DNA from: Papio anubis
Taxonomy: Eukaryota > Chordata > Mammalia > Primates > Cercopithecidae
NCBI RefSeq assembly: GCF_008728515.1
Contig: NC_044996.1
Span: forward strand, 127,835,595-127,899,594
DNA length: 64,000 nt
Direction: 5' to 3'
Shown here: one piece after another, positions 46,995 to 60,149 of the stretch
Layout of the letters: each line of letters starts with the position of its first letter
How positions within the stretch are numbered: the first letter of the stretch is position 1
Translations under genes and position numbers: made by a program
The notes under the pieces: model-generated
Seen by the model: the letters and a program-made list of their open reading frames with translations, nothing else
Told to the model about the DNA's origin: nothing
Databases searched by the model: none

Positions 46995-47260
46995 GTTCAT
47001 TCATTCATTGATCAATGAGTTATTAAGGACCTCCCATGTGCCAACCACTGTGCTAGGCACTGGAATAGAATGGTGGACATGACATGCACCATTGTCCTTG
47101 TCCTTATAGAACTTACTTCCAGGTAGGACAAAAGCCAGTAAGTAAATCGATTGATAAGGAAGAATGTCATTGGTAGTGATAAGCACTCTGATGTACTAAA
47201 ACAGGGAGATGTGAAAGAGAGTAAGAATAGTGGGAGGTGTGGCACTGAGGAAATGACAAT
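46995..47260 (+). mobile_element. Ancient mammalian repeat (L3-like)
   Basis: attcattgatcaatgagtt, actgtgctaggcactggaat and tagtgataagcactctgatg match a known mammal-wide repeat that also occurs near 50610. Confidence 0.6.
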
Positions 47261-47379
47261 GGCGACCTAATGACCAGGAAGGCCTGAGATTCTCAAGTGT
47301 AGGCATCAGAGACACCAAGGAGAGGGAGTGAGGGTCCCTGTCTACATGGAGCTGAAATCTAGTGGAATGACCTCTTCCT

Positions 47380-47810
47380 GTAGCTCAGAGTGGCCATCTG
47401 GCTTCACTGGTCACCAAAGCCATTTCCTCTTCTTTCTGGGCACAAAGCTAAACTATATTTCCCAGCCTCCCTTGCAGTTGGGTGTGCTACATGCTGAGGT
47501 CCACCTGGTAGAATGTGAGCAGAAGTGACACACACCACTTCCAGCCTGGCCCATTGAAACCTCCCACACATTCCCTTTCATGTTCTTGATGAAGATGAGT
47601 ACAGAGACCTTAGAAGTCATCTGCTGAAGATAGTAGATTCCTAAGATGGAAGGAATCTGCATCCTTCAACTCCAGCTAGGAGAAGAGCTACCCACCAATG
47701 AGGCAAAACTCATTTTGGACACTATGCAAGTGAGGAATAAACCTGAATTTTATTAAGTCACTGAGATGTTTGGGTTTGTTACAGCAGCTAATGGTATACT
47801 AATTCACTGA
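47380..47810 (+). mobile_element. Ancient LTR-type relic (MLT1-like)
   Basis: aaactatatttcccagcctc, cttgcagttgggtgtgctac and the end ttgttacagcagctaatggt recur in the relics at 53010 and 60490. The family is tentative. Confidence 0.55.
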
Positions 47811-48280
47811 ACTCTCTGTATCATTGCTATGGGTACTCATTTGGTCCCTGTTTATCCTAGGGCATGGCTTCTATTGTATCACTGTTTGATTCTGTGCTTT
47901 TCTTTAGTTTTTCCTTCCTGTATGTCCCATCCCTCTCAACTCAGATGGCAAGAGTGCAGTCAGAGACTCGCCCTTCCAGTGCTTTGGTATCTTACCAGCT
48001 CTTACCAGAAGTGGGCGTCTGCTTTCACTGCTCTATCATGTCAATGGATGCTTTTATGTCCCTTTAAGTCATTGGTACTTTTAGGTAAGGGAATGACCAA
48101 TTTTTTCATGTTTTCCTCTTTTAGTTTGCTGAGAAGACATGATTTCTAGACTACTATTATACAAATGTAATCCTATCACAGCCCCTTTCTAAATGGTGTT
48201 CAGTTCTGAATTGGGGACCTGAGTTAATAAGAGAGGACCACCCATACACTGTTTTAATTGCTTGTTTCCCTGTCAAACTA
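47811..48280. other. Intron 1 sequence, nothing recognised
   Basis: No recognisable feature is present. Confidence 0.45.
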
Positions 48281-48284
48281 GATG

Positions 48285-48390
48285 CTTTTTCAGGACAAGG
48301 GGAGTATTTATTCTCTATATTTCAGCATCAAGGACAGTGTTGGACACATAGTAGGTGCTGCATAAATGCTTGCTCTATGAACTAATAAGG
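48285..48390 (+). mobile_element. L2 LINE 3' end
   Basis: ttggacacatagtaggtgct followed by gcataaatgcttgctc. Confidence 0.8.
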
Positions 48391-50600
48391 TTGTCTAATG
48401 TTGTTAAATACACCGGTAGGCTATAAAATAATCTGCCAAAGTTTTTGTTCTTCAGAAAACATTGCTAAAGCCACACCCTCAATTTACAGTCAGTATTAAC
48501 AAAAGCTTTTCCTTGAAAACCAGATGTATAGGAGTCAGGCTGAATTAGGAGTTGCTTTGGGGCATCCACAAAAATGAAGATTGTGCGGGAGAGTACACTA
48601 AATAGGGCTCTGCTTCTCTGCTGCAGCTCTGCTAAGTGGTGGCTTTCCCCCTCCTCTTTTGCTTTTTCTTCTCTAACTCAACCTTCAAATTAGCTCTTGG
48701 AATCTGCAGGTGGAGTAACTCTTTGTTCTAATACACCCTTTGCCAAGACTTGCCAGTGAAAGCTGCAAGTACCTGGTTGGCCCAAAGGGTGAGTTTGATT
48801 TCTCTTCAGGGTGGATCCTCAGGCAGTGCATGAGGAACTGGGAGTGCCTGTAGCCCAGCCCATGCTCAGATGCCTTCCCAGCACCCTCTCAGAAGTCACC
48901 CAATCTGACACTGCCTCTGGCCTTCAGGCACCCTCCAGCCCCAGATAGTGACTTTCGTTGCAGAGCTCACCCACTCAGAGACATCCAGGCCAGACCAACT
49001 TGGCCAAAGATCATGATCAGAAAAGGAACGGGCTACTCCATAACCTCAAAGAGTAAGGAAGTACTTTTTTGTATGTCATTTTTTTAAACCCTCAAACCCA
49101 TGCAGCAATTGGAATAGAGGTCAAATTGCAGAGGACAGCAACCTGCAAACCGAATGGAATGAGTCAGTGTCATCAGACTAGAGGTCTGTTTTGAACCCAA
49201 GCAATGGTTCAAGCTACACGTAGGGGCACACTGATTGTTCTAACAATGGATCAACTCCAGACATAAGCATTTTTGACAGAATTTGACATTGCAGAAACAG
49301 CTGGCTAATCTGGTCATTCCAGTAACAAATGAGAACCATTAATTACTTCATTACACTTAACCCATAAACCAGTCCTCTAACTGGATGTTTCCCAAAAGTT
49401 GCCAGTGAATTCAATTAAATGTGCTGATTCAGTCCTATGTAGACATAGCATAGACCCCTGTTAGTGGGTGGTTATGAGGCTTCTTCTGTCAGTTCTGTGA
49501 GGGATTAAATATCAGGGCAAGAATGCTTACATGAAAAGATAAAGGTATTGAAGAGAAGGCAATTGGAACCTAAACACAACTTGGGAATCTCATTTTATTT
49601 AAGAATGAGCTTTGGCCACTCTTCTGACTTTTTGTAACCTGCTTTTAAAAGCTGTCAAACCAATAGGTTTGGTGAATACAACATTTATTTGCCTTTTATC
49701 CACCCACAGAAAAGTGTTCTTTCCAGAACAAAAGCCACTGGGGACAAGTGGTGCACAGAGATGCCCAGATTCCCATCCCTTTCACCATTGTGTCAGCTTA
49801 CCATTGTGCACTTCTGAGTCTTCTGAGTAGCTATGGGCTCAAGTCCATTCTAGAAATGCCAATGTCCTTTGTGATGGAGTTTTCTGCAAAGCCACAGAGA
49901 GCAGGATCTACTGGGGCTGCCCAGGCAAGCTGCCTTTTCAGCAACAACATACTGCAGAAGTTTCGTCTTCCTGGGGTGAATTCAAGCCAGGGGCCTGGAG
50001 CAGAGCGTTCAGGGCCTGACCTATGGGACTAACAGGCCTTTACAGTAACAAGTGAGGATTTGGGGCTTTGGGGTAGGTTGTGTTTACTCGAATAGGTCCC
50101 CAAAAGCTCATCTCAAAGTTAATAAAATCGCAGTTGAATATTCCATTTTTAGTGAGGACTCCAAGGTTGTTAGGCCCTTCCTTTGCCACCTGCTTCCCTG
50201 AACTGCATTTTCTCCATCACTGTCTCTCCCTACTTCCTTCCTTTGTCCCCTTCACATTTCTTTCCCTGTTGTCCTTGGCCTGAGCCCTCTAGTGGATCAA
50301 GATTAGGGGGCCCTTTTTTGGACATATTAAATTTCCCAGACTGCAAAGAAACTCTTGTTGTTGTTGTTGTTTCCATTTGGTATATAGGTCAAAAAATAAT
50401 AGCTGTTACGGCCATGGCAAGGATGAAATCTTTAAGTCCCCAGAAACATCAGACCAGGAAACTGGAATAATGTTCTTATCCATTCATATTGAAGCCCCTG
50501 CTATGGCCCTCATTGTCCAATGCTTACCTTCATTTGTGCAACTGATTTCTGCCCTGCTTCTCTCACTCTTTCATGTGCTGAGGATATTGATGTCAATGAA
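48391..50600. other. Intron 1 sequence, nothing recognised
   Basis: About 2.2 kb with only a short (TTG)n at about 50355-50369. Confidence 0.45.
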
Positions 50601-50609
50601 TTTCAGTCT

Positions 50610-50837
50610 TTCTCTGAATATTCATTCACTCAACAAATAATTACCGAACACCCACTACCTCCGTCTGAGGCACTGAAAGACATATGAGGTCTCTGTCTTC
50701 CTGGAACTTGGTGTCTACTGGGAGAGATAGATGACAAATAAGCATACAGATGTACTGTCAGGTGGCGTAAATTCTGTGAAGTCAGAAAGTGGAACAAGGT
50801 GATAAAGAGTGATGGGGTTGCTATTTTAGAGAGGATG
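50610..50837 (+). mobile_element. Ancient mammalian repeat (L3-like), left part
   Basis: attcactcaacaaataatta followed by gtgataaagagtgatggggt. It seems to continue at 51297 after an inserted relic. Confidence 0.6.
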
Positions 50838-51296
50838 TTGTGGCAGATGCTTCGTGCCTTGCCAATGTGCCTTCAGTATTCACTTCAACACTCAGAAGGC
50901 TGCTTCTCGTGATTCCCCAAGACCCTCTGCCTAATGGTGATTTTTTTCCCCCTTTGACGATGGGAGAATGCTTGGCCCACATGCAGGGCAAGCAGGAAGT
51001 GTTAGATATTTAATGACACTGGGAGCAGCCCTGGAGCAGTGACAGATGCCCTCCTCTGCGGTCAAGATAACTCTGAAGTGTGTTCTACACTATCTCTCAG
51101 AGTTCCTCAGCAGGACTGAGTCACAGCTGCCCACATGGTAGCTGCTTGATAGCACACCTTTCTTAGATCCTTTCCCTTATCCCTCTCACTTCCCCACTCC
51201 CCTGCTGTGTTACTTGGGTTCATCTCTCTGATAGACTACTTGTACTCAAATTCTTGTCTCAGGGTCTACTTCTGGGGGAATTCAAACTAAGATAGT
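50838..51296 (+). mobile_element. Inserted LTR/L1-type relic, family uncertain
   Basis: Ends ttgtctcagggtctacttct then gggaattcaaactaagata, a familiar end of an old mammalian element; it splits the L3-like repeat. Confidence 0.45.
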
Positions 51297-51500
51297 AGTT
51301 AGGCAAGGCATCTCTGCAAAGGTGACATTTGAGCAGTCTCCTGATCCAGTGAAGGGGTGAACTGTGTGAAAACATGTGGTAAGAGAATTCCAAGCAGAGA
51401 GAACAGCAAGTGCACAGGCCCCAAGGTCGGATCTTGTTTGAATGTTTGAGGAACAGCAAAGCCAGAATGCAGGAACAGAAGGAGTGAGGCAAAAGGCATT
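51297..51500 (+). mobile_element. Ancient mammalian repeat (L3-like), right part
   Basis: ggtgacatttgagcagtctc, ttccaagcagagagaacagc and aagtgcacaggccccaaggt match the downstream part of the same repeat. Confidence 0.65.
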
Positions 51501-51662
51501 AGGACAGGTCTTACTTTCCTCATTTCATAGTTACAGTATCTCCTTTAATCCTTTCTTTCATGATTTCCTCCAATATGCTCACTTCTCATTTCTCTGATGG
51601 CTCATTTTCTGAGAGTTCTGTCATTTTTTTTTGTATTATTAATTTCACTCTATTTAACTGTA

Positions 51663-51680
51663 TTTGTGTGTGTGTGTGTA

Positions 51681-51739
<59 letters not shown>
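51663..51739. repeat. (TG)n(AG)n microsatellite at an Alu tail
   Basis: This compound repeat lies between the left target-site copy (51654-51662) and the Alu body, so it replaced the Alu poly(A) tail. Confidence 0.9.
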
Positions 51740-51741
<2 letters not shown>

Positions 51742-52035
51742 AGGTCTCACTGTGTCACCCAGGCTAGAGTGCAGTGGCATGATCATAGCTCACTGCAGCC
51801 TTGGCCTCCTGGGCCCAAGCAGTCCCTCCCGCCTTAGCCTCCTGAGTAGCTGGGACTACAGGTGTGTGCCATCACCCCTGGCTAATTTTTGTATATATAT
51901 ATTTTTTTTTTTTAGAGAGAGATAGGGTTTTGCCATGTTGCCAGGGCTGGTCTCAAACTCCTGGGCTCAAATTATTTGCCTGCCTTGGCATCCCAAAGGG
52001 TTAGGATTACAGGCATGAGACACCATGCCTGGCCC
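51740..52035 (-). mobile_element. AluJ SINE, reverse
   Basis: A full-length diverged reverse Alu with target-site copies ttaactgta at 51654-51662 and 52036-52044. Confidence 0.92.
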
Positions 52036-52044
52036 TTAACTGTA

Positions 52045-53005
52045 CCTTTAAAAAGGAAAAAAAAAATGTGAGGCAGAAAGTCTGATGTGGAACCACTGAT
52101 TGGTGCAGGGGAGCTGGGGGACTGTCCATGACCCCTCTTAGGGAAGCCGCCTCCAGGGGAAAGCAGCAGGCTCTCTGCATTGTCATTGTCGCCCCCTTTC
52201 CTTGCCAAATTTAAGAAAGATGAGAGACTTCTTTTCTCCTGCTCCATGGTTATCCTCCTATCACCAGTACCTTCTCCTGAGAACTCACCTTAGGCCAAGC
52301 TTCATCCCATGTGCTTGACCTTCATCATCTCTGATGCTCACACCACTCTGAAAACCAAACAATACCTACATCTAGCTGAGGAACACAACCTCCTTCCATC
52401 TAGTTTACCCTCCTGTGGCAGATGAGGTGCTTCCCCTCACACCTCTGGCTCCACCTGAGACACCCCGGCAGCATTTTCCAAGGCCACAGAGCCCTCACCG
52501 TGCATTCCAAGCCCTGTGGAGGCAGCTAGTTTGATCCTGAACGGGAGACTCCAGATCACAGAGGATGTGGAGTTCTCTTTAAGGCAGCTGGCATGAGCTC
52601 AGCACAGATGCCTCCCAAAGCAGGACTGCTTTGCTGACTCCTGGGAGGTTTATCATCAAAACTCCCTGCCTTGACCCATATCCTGCCTCTCTCCATTTGT
52701 GCTTCTGGCTGGAGCTACCGTGTAACCAACGGCAGAGTCTATTAGTGCTTCGTTCTGCTCACAGTTCCTCTTGGAGGAGTTGGCTTCTAAAAATTAGTTA
52801 GCAATAAGTGAGCCACGAGATTATAAATGTTAAAGCCTGAAAGGCAGGCCAGAGAGTCTGAGCTCTATTGACAGAAGTAATCTGTAATCTGTATGGGGAG
52901 TCCTCAATAAGTCCCTTAACATCTCTAGGACTTAGCTTTCTCTCAGGCTGGAAGCAATAACAAATAGGTTTTAGGGCTCCCTTTTGCTCCTTTCTAATTG
53001 TCCTT
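52045..53005. other. Intron 1 sequence, almost nothing recognised
   Basis: A weak reverse MIR-like piece may lie at about 52890-52970; the rest is unrecognised. Confidence 0.45.
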
Positions 53006-53009
53006 AGTG

Positions 53010-53320
53010 TTTACCAAATTTCCATTCCACATCTGTATTTTCCAGCTTTCTCGGCAGTTCGATGGGGGCCAAATGACTGAGTGTTGGCTAATGGGATGTA
53101 GGCAGAAGTGATGTACACCACTTTCAGGCTGGATCCTTAATAAAACTTCCCAAGAGCCTTGGTTCTCTCTTTTCCCCTGCTGCTAGGAGGGTACATGTTC
53201 TAGACTTACACCAGATTTTGTGTAAGGAAGGAAGAGAACTTTTATTGTGTTAAAGCACTGAGCTTTGTTGGTTTATCTGTTATCATAGCATAGCCTAGCC
53301 TATCCTGACTAATCCAGTTT
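53010..53320 (+). mobile_element. Ancient LTR-type relic (MLT1-like)
   Basis: ggcagaagtgatgtacacca, cttttattgtgttaaagcac and tagcctagcctatcctgact are shared with the relics at 47380 and 60490. Confidence 0.55.
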
Positions 53321-53326
53321 TTTATC

Positions 53327-53375
53327 CTGCCTGCTCATTCACTTATTCATTCACTCATTCATTCATTCATTCATC
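53327..53375. repeat. (ATTC)n short tandem repeat
   Basis: attc tetranucleotide units with small interruptions. Confidence 0.9.
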
Positions 53376-53394
53376 CAGTTGCTCATTCATATTT

Positions 53395-53560
53395 TCAGCT
53401 TTCATTCATTCACTTGGTATTAACTAAGTGCTTACTGCATGCTGGCACTAGTACTTTAGCATAGATAAATCTTGGGGACTTTCCCCAGAGGAGCTGGATG
53501 TCCAGGTGAGGAGATGGATATGGGAACAGAGAAAATATTAAGAGTGTGATAAGTTTGTAC
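53395..53560 (+). mobile_element. Ancient mammalian repeat (L3-like)
   Basis: ctaagtgcttactgcatgct and a degraded body. Confidence 0.45.
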
Positions 53561-53779
53561 TAGGTGCATAACACCATGTTGTTTACAGAGAAATAAATAC
53601 TCAGAAGCCTACTCGGTCCTAGCTCCATTCTTCATCAAACTTGTTTCACCTAGGCAGTGCTTACCACTGCATACTGCACCATTCTAAAAGAGTTGCATTT
53701 ACCTCTACCCTTCTTTCACCAGTCCATCATTCTAAATCATTTCCCTCAATACCATTTCTGCAGGCCATGCCCCTGTTTG

Positions 53780-54075
53780 GAAATAATATAGGGGTTTTTC
53801 ATTTCCTACGTAAGATCTAAACTCCTCAACTTGGCATTGATCTGGCTCCAAGGTATCTTTCTATCATTGTTTTCCATTTCTTCTTTACCCAAAACTTCCA
53901 CTACAACCAGATGGGGATAATCCATATTTAAACAACCCACACCACTGGTAATCCCATGCCCCATGTCTTTTCTCATACCATTCTTTCCCCAGGACTTCCC
54001 TCCTTGTCTAGCCAATCTCTTCTCTTCAAAGTCCTACCTCAAGTGATATGTTTGGTCTTTCTGCCTACTCTAGCC
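53780..54075 (+). mobile_element. L2 LINE relic
   Basis: ctaaactcctcaacttggca, tctggctccaag and tcaaagtcctacctcaagtg. Confidence 0.65.
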
Positions 54076-54079
54076 TACA

Positions 54080-56505
54080 GTACTGATACATTTAGCAACT
54101 TAGATGAAACAGAAAATTCCTTGAAAAACTTAGCAAGGGACACAGGAGAAATAGAAAATACAAATAGTCCTGTAAATTCTAAAGAAATGGAATTCTTAAT
54201 AAAAACCACAAGGAAAATTCCAGACCCAGATGGCTTCACCAGTGAATTCCATCAGACATTTAGGGAAGAAATAATACCAATTTACATAAATTTTTCTAGA
54301 AAATAGAGGAGGAGAGAACACTTCCCAACTCATTGTATGAAGTCTGTATAATCCTAATATGGAAACCTGATGACAGGCATCTCTGAAAAATCTATAGCTA
54401 ACATACTTAATGGTGAAACATTTATTTCCCTTAAGATTGGGAAGAATTTTAAAAAACACTCTCATCAGTGTAATAAGACAAATAGATAGAAAAAGAAGAA
54501 TACTGTCATTATTTAGACAACATGATTGTGTAGGTTAAAAACCCTATGGAATCTACAAAAAACTACTAGAACTAAAGAGTGAATTTAGAAAAGTCACTGG
54601 ATACGAAAAGGTCAATATATAAAAATCAATTGCATTTATATATATACACATACATATAAATATAATTGATTATATATTGATTTATATATTGATTATTATA
54701 TAAACTAGTAATGAAAAATTAGAGAATGAAATAAAAAGAATACCATTTATAATAGCATCACAAATATCAAATACAAGGGCCAAACAAATCTAACAGAAAA
54801 TATGCAAGTCCTTTACACTAAAATCTGCAAACTTTGCTAAGAGAAATTAAAGAAGACCTATTGATCAAAAGCTATAGCATATCCAGGGCCTGAAGATACA
54901 ACATTGTTAAAAATGTCCATGCTCTCCAAATCCATCTATACATTCAAATGAATGCCAATCAAAATCATACCATGTTTTTTTTGAAGAAATTGACAAGCTG
55001 ATTCTAAAATGTATATGAAAATGCACAGGTTCTAGAATAGCTAAAACAATCTTGACAGAGAACAAATTTGAAGGATTTTTACTATCTGATTTCAAGACTT
55101 ACTATAATTCTACAGAGGTCAAGACAGTGTGGTTTTGGCAAGAAAGTAGACATATAGATCAATGAAGCAGCACAGAGAATTCAGAAATAGACCCACACAT
55201 AAATAGTTGAATTGATTGTTTGAAAAAGGCATTAAGTCAATTCCATGGGAGAAAGGAAGGAGTTTTCTGGTTTTCTTTTTACAAATGGTTCTGGAACAAA
55301 TAAATATACATATGGGGAAAAATGAATTTTGACCCTACCTTACTCCATACACAACCAGTAATTAGAGAAGGACCATAGACCTAAACATAAAAGCTAGAAC
55401 CATAAAACTCCTAGAAGAAAATGTATGAAATAATATTTATGAACTTGAGGGAAGCAGATTGTTCTGACAGTGTCCAGAGGCTAGTCATAAAAGAAAACAT
55501 TAATAAATTGGACTTTGTCAAAATTAAAAATTTCTGCTCATCAAGAGAACACTATTAAAAAGCAGGCAAGGTAAGTACTTGGAGTAAACATTTGCAATAC
55601 AAATATCTAACAAAGAACTTTTACTCAGTGTATATAAAGAGCTACTACAAATAAAAAATATCAATAATAAAAAGACAAAAGAATTAAAAACAAGAAAAAG
55701 TCTTAATTAGACACTTCACAAGATATATGAATGCCTACTAAGTACATGAAAAGGTGTTCAACGTTATTTGTCATCACAGAAATGCAGATGAAAGCCACAA
55801 TGAGATACCATTTCATATCCACTAGAATGGCTCCTGACATATACCAAGCATTGATGAGGATGCAGAACAACTAGAACTCTGATACGTTGGTGATGAGAGT
55901 GCAAAATGATACAACAATTTTTGAAGAATCTCTGCCAGTTTCTTATAAAACTAAACATACATTTACCCCATAACTAAGCAATTTTACTCCTAGATATTTA
56001 CCAAAAGAAACGAAAAATGTAAATCCACGAAGATTTGTAGAAGAATATTCTTAGAAGCTTTATTCATAATATCCCCAAACTGGAAACAGCCCAACTAAGT
56101 CAATGAATAAAGTATGGTATATTCTTACAATGGATTACTGCTTAGCAATAAAAAAGAATAAACTACTGATACATACAACAGCATGGATAAATTTCAAAAA
56201 TACTATGCTGAATGAAAGAGGCTAGACATTTTTTAAAGTCATACTCATGATTCAATTTATATAAGCTCTTGAACCAGTGAATCTAATCTACATGATAGAA
56301 ATCAGAATAATGGTTGCCAAAAGGTGTGGCAGAGTGACTGGAAAGGAGTACTGAAGACATTTTGGGATGATGGAAATGCATTATATCTTGTTTTGGGGGG
56401 TTGTTACATGGATGTATATGTCAAAGCTCATTGAACTTAACACTTAAGACTTAGGCATAACTCAACTGTATGTAAATTATATCTCACTTAACAAAAAATA
56501 TTACT
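54080..56505 (+). mobile_element. L1M LINE relic with 3' end (about 2.4 kb)
   Basis: Starts within ORF2 (ttagatgaaacagaaaattc, attccagacccagatggctt) and passes cttaatggtgaaacatttat, aaaagcaggcaag and ggattactgcttagcaataa. It ends in an old L1 3' UTR (gtatgtaaattatatctcac). Many stops and frameshifts and at least one internal deletion are present. No intact protein can be read. Confidence 0.88.
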
Positions 56506-56519
56506 CCTTCTCTCCCCTC

Positions 56520-56692
56520 CACCCTACAAAATGACATGTTGGATGCTACTGTGTTATATCATTATTTAGTATTTCCATGCATGGTTATCCATTTTAAACT
56601 TTCTTAGATTCCTCAAGCAGAGCCTGCACAATACTAGGGACTCCTCATTTGTTGAATGAATGAATGAATGAATGAATGAGTAATAATCAGAC
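56520..56692 (+). mobile_element. L2 LINE 3' end with (GAAT)n tail
   Basis: agagcctgcacaatactagg, tttgttgaatgaatgaatga; the tail unit at about 56655-56680 is the usual L2 end. Confidence 0.8.
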
Positions 56693-58239
56693 AGAGCAAA
56701 ATGGAAAGGAAAAGTAAAGAAAAATCAAAATATAACATCATACCAATTTCTACTGTTTCTATTTTCCTGGGAGTCAACACCACTGCAAACACAGGTCCCT
56801 ATTCCCAGTGAAAAACAATAACCCAATATCTAAGACATTTTGCTTTTATTTACAATAAAAGAGGAGGCAAGGAAATAAGAGAAAGCTTTTTGTCTCCTAG
56901 ATTTTGAGGTAACACCACATTATTATTACTATATTTCTTAACTCTAGTGAGATAGACCAAAAGACATCTGATGAATCACCTTTTCATTCATAAAAGCCTG
57001 CTTATATCTTTCATCACTTTTATCCTGCTAGAATAATAGCAGAGAAACAGTACTTGATGGGCCTGCATTATCAGATGCTATTGGAAAGGTCTAGATAAGA
57101 GCACTGAACCACCTATTAGTATTCTGCATGCAAACCCTTCTCTATAACCCAGAGTCATCTGTATCCTGGCAACCCTCAAAATTTCATTCTCATTGAATTG
57201 CTAGATCTTTATCAAAATATAATTATAGCCCTAATTTGAAAGATAAATTTTGATTGCCAGTGCCATGCCCAAAGGAAGAAATAATCAGGTGGGAGAGCAC
57301 TTAGGCACAATTGTTAACCATATAATCAATGTCATGAATCATCCATCCCCTAAAAATCGCAAAATACAACTTTGGGGGACGTTGTAAGGGGTAGTATGAG
57401 GAGGGGAAAATCCTTGAGGCATCAGACTTACTTGTGACTCTGGTACATTATGTTTGCTTAACTTCTCATGCTGTCACTTAAGTGCTTGTCATGTCTTCCC
57501 AATTGGAAGTCTGAGGAAGGCCCAGGCTTCTGTGTGTGCCCACAGTGGCCCAGCCTGTAGTAGGAAGTAACCCAGTCTATAACCCCTCCTTCACTTGACC
57601 TCCAGGTAAAGTTTCTTGGAAGTAAGCTTTGAGACAGAAATTGGGGTGTGGGAAGCATATCAGGAAATGTTTTCTGGGCAACACCTGTGGAAGAAATGGA
57701 TTAAGCAGGGCTGGGCAGAGGGAGAAGTTGGGCTAGAAGAGTCACAACGAAGGCTCAGCCCATCACATGGGGAGCTCTAGAGCTGCGATGGCCCTGTAGA
57801 ATTGTCCTGAGTTGAGGCAAGGTGGGTGGGCCTTTATACTACTGTATTGACCATTCATCAGATGAGTGCTGCCCTTGGAAGGAGTGTGACCTTAGGCGGG
57901 GTGACTTTCTTCAGGGAAGAACAATTTGCAAAGAGGGATGCAGCTGTGACCTGTCAGCCACGGCACCTAGCTCTGGCGAATGAGTGCTTGGGGAATAAGT
58001 GCTTGAGCCCTGACGAAGAGGGGTAGACAGTGAATCAAAGTAGCCATTGCACCCTCACTGACTACAGTGACTCAGAAGCCTGGGGAAAATAATCTGAAAT
58101 GGATTCCCAATGGATTGAACCCACCAGCCCATTTCTGCAGGAGAGCAGTTCTACCTCCTGAGGTAGGCAGGGGCTCCTGCTGTGCATGCTGAATCCCCTC
58201 GGAATGTGTGACTTGCCAGAGAAGAGTAAATGGAGATTA
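56693..58239. other. Intron 1 sequence, nothing recognised
   Basis: No recognisable repeat, exon or RNA gene is present. Confidence 0.45.
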
Positions 58240-58256
58240 GAAATACTCCTGTCTTC

Positions 58257-58469
58257 AAGAGGGGAACATCACACACTGGGGCCTGTTGGGGGGTGCGGGG
58301 CAAGGGCAGGGATAGCATTAGGAGAAATACCTAATGTATGGGGGGCTTAAAACCTAGGTGATGGATTGATGGGTGCAGCAAACCACCATGGCGCATGTAT
58401 GCCTATGTTACAAACCTGCACGTTCTACACATATATCCCAGAACTTAAAAGTATAATAAAAAGAAAAAA
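58257..58469 (+). mobile_element. Short 5'-truncated L1PA 3' end
   Basis: gaacatcacacactggggcc, cctgcacgttctacacatat and agaacttaaaagtataataa, with a 17-bp target-site duplication showing one mismatch (58240-58256 and 58470-58486). Confidence 0.93.
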
Positions 58470-58489
58470 GAAATATTCCTGTCTTCTCA

Positions 58490-58900
58490 TCCAATTGGTA
58501 TGCTCCTGCCTTTTCAGAAACTATCCTTAGTTTATGTCTGAGGATAGGTATTGATACCTTTTAAAAAATAGATACCTTTGAGACAGTATGGCAGGAGCAA
58601 GAGAGCAGAAATCACACACTTCTGTTCCCCTTCTCTTTGGGCAGTCACATCTACAGCCTCGATGCTTCCATAGGGCATAAATGATTTGTTAGTTTCAGGA
58701 TGAAGAAATAATCAAGCATCTATTAATATAATAGTCTTGCTCCATTGGAGCAAAAGGAATGGATTTTATTTAACCTACATTTTAATGTACAGTCAACTCC
58801 TCCTGAGATCTTTGGGAATCCTCAAATTTGTAAATACAGAAGCTTCAGACTTTACCTTTGTGGATGTCTGTTTCCATGTCTCCTGTTATTTATTCCCCTG
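58490..58900. other. Intron 1 sequence, nothing recognised
   Basis: No recognisable feature is present. Confidence 0.4.
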
Positions 58901-58904
58901 GTTA

Positions 58905-59335
58905 ATTCCCTTACCTGGGGTTTGGGCTGGGCCTGTGACTTGCCTCATTCTATTGGCAAAACAAGACACAGGCCCAACCTACGAAAACCTGGAAGCTCCT
59001 GCCTTTGCACCCTTGGGCACTCTGAGTTGCCAGGTAAGAAATCCAGTTACCCTGCTGGAGTGATCACATGGAGAGACCACTGGGAAAGACTATGTGGAGA
59101 GGGAGAATCCCTGAGACTACCCAGAAAGAGACGTAAGCACAGCCAGTCCAGTGACCCAGCTGAACCTTGCCTGCAGGTGACATACCATCTGACCAACCAC
59201 CAGCAAGACTAGCAGAGCTGTCCAGTTGAGCTTATCCCAGACTGCAGAATTTTGAACCAATAGATTGGCTTGTATCTTAAGCCAGTAAATTTTGGGGTGG
59301 TTTCTCCTGCAACAATAGATAAACAACCACAAAAA
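58905..59335 (+). mobile_element. Ancient LTR-type relic (MLT1-like)
   Basis: ctgggcctgtgacttgcctc and the end ttaagccagtaaattttggg then gcaacaatagataaacaa are typical. The open frame of 155 codons at 58745-59212 overlaps it and has no family features. Confidence 0.6.
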
Positions 59336-59760
59336 GCAATTTCTTCCAGAGTTAAGTGACTATGATGGCCTTGCCTGCCCCTACCAAGTCAACTGCCTCT
59401 TAATCTTGCACCGAAGGTTACAGTTGACCATGGCTGCTTTACACAAAGAAACAGACATTTTTATTACTTCACAGTGGTAACGGACTACACAACAGTGTCT
59501 ATCCCAAAAATCTTGAAAGAAAAAAAAAGCTTCATTGGGCTGTTGGAGCTGGAGGTTGGGAGCTGAGCTTCTTCACTAGCTAAGTAGCTCAATCCTGTGT
59601 ATCCATTTTATATGCTTGAGGCTCAAAGACATGCCTCAGCAAATTTACAAATGACTCCCCTCATGGATCTTCAAGGTCACTCACTTAAAAAGGAAATTTA
59701 AAATGTCCCAGTTGGACATCCCAGAAAGGGCTGGAGAAGGAGTCTACCAGATCAGAGAGG
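59336..59760. other. Intron 1 sequence, nothing recognised
   Basis: No recognisable feature is present. Confidence 0.45.
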
Positions 59761-59764
59761 TAGT

Positions 59765-59995
59765 ATAGTAAAATAATCCAGGGTTGGATTCTAGAGCCAT
59801 AGTACCCAGGATCAAATCCCAAATTTGTCATTTGTTTGCCATAAAACCTTGAACAAGTTATTTATCTTCTCTGTGCCTCAGTTTTTCATCTGTAAAATGG
59901 GGATAATAATAACCTCTACCTCCTAGGGTTATTGTGAGGATTAAATGAGCTATATATGTGCAGGGCATAGATTAGTGTCTGGTTATTCTTTGCCT
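59765..59995 (-). mobile_element. MIR SINE, reverse
   Basis: Well preserved: ctctgtgcctcagtttttca, tctgtaaaatggggataata and gttattgtgaggattaaatg. Confidence 0.92.
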
Positions 59996-60149
59996 GATTA
60001 TAAGTGATTATACAGTAAGAACCAGAAGAAAATCATACATGGATTTTAAATCATATGAAGTCATTTTTAGTGACTACACATTATGAAAGCATGTCAGCTT
60101 TCAGAAACAATATCCTATATAACTGTTTTCATAAGAGGGCAGGGTCAAC

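Noticed and set aside
58745..59212. Open frame of 155 codons
   Set aside because: It overlaps an ancient LTR-type relic and has no recognisable protein family.
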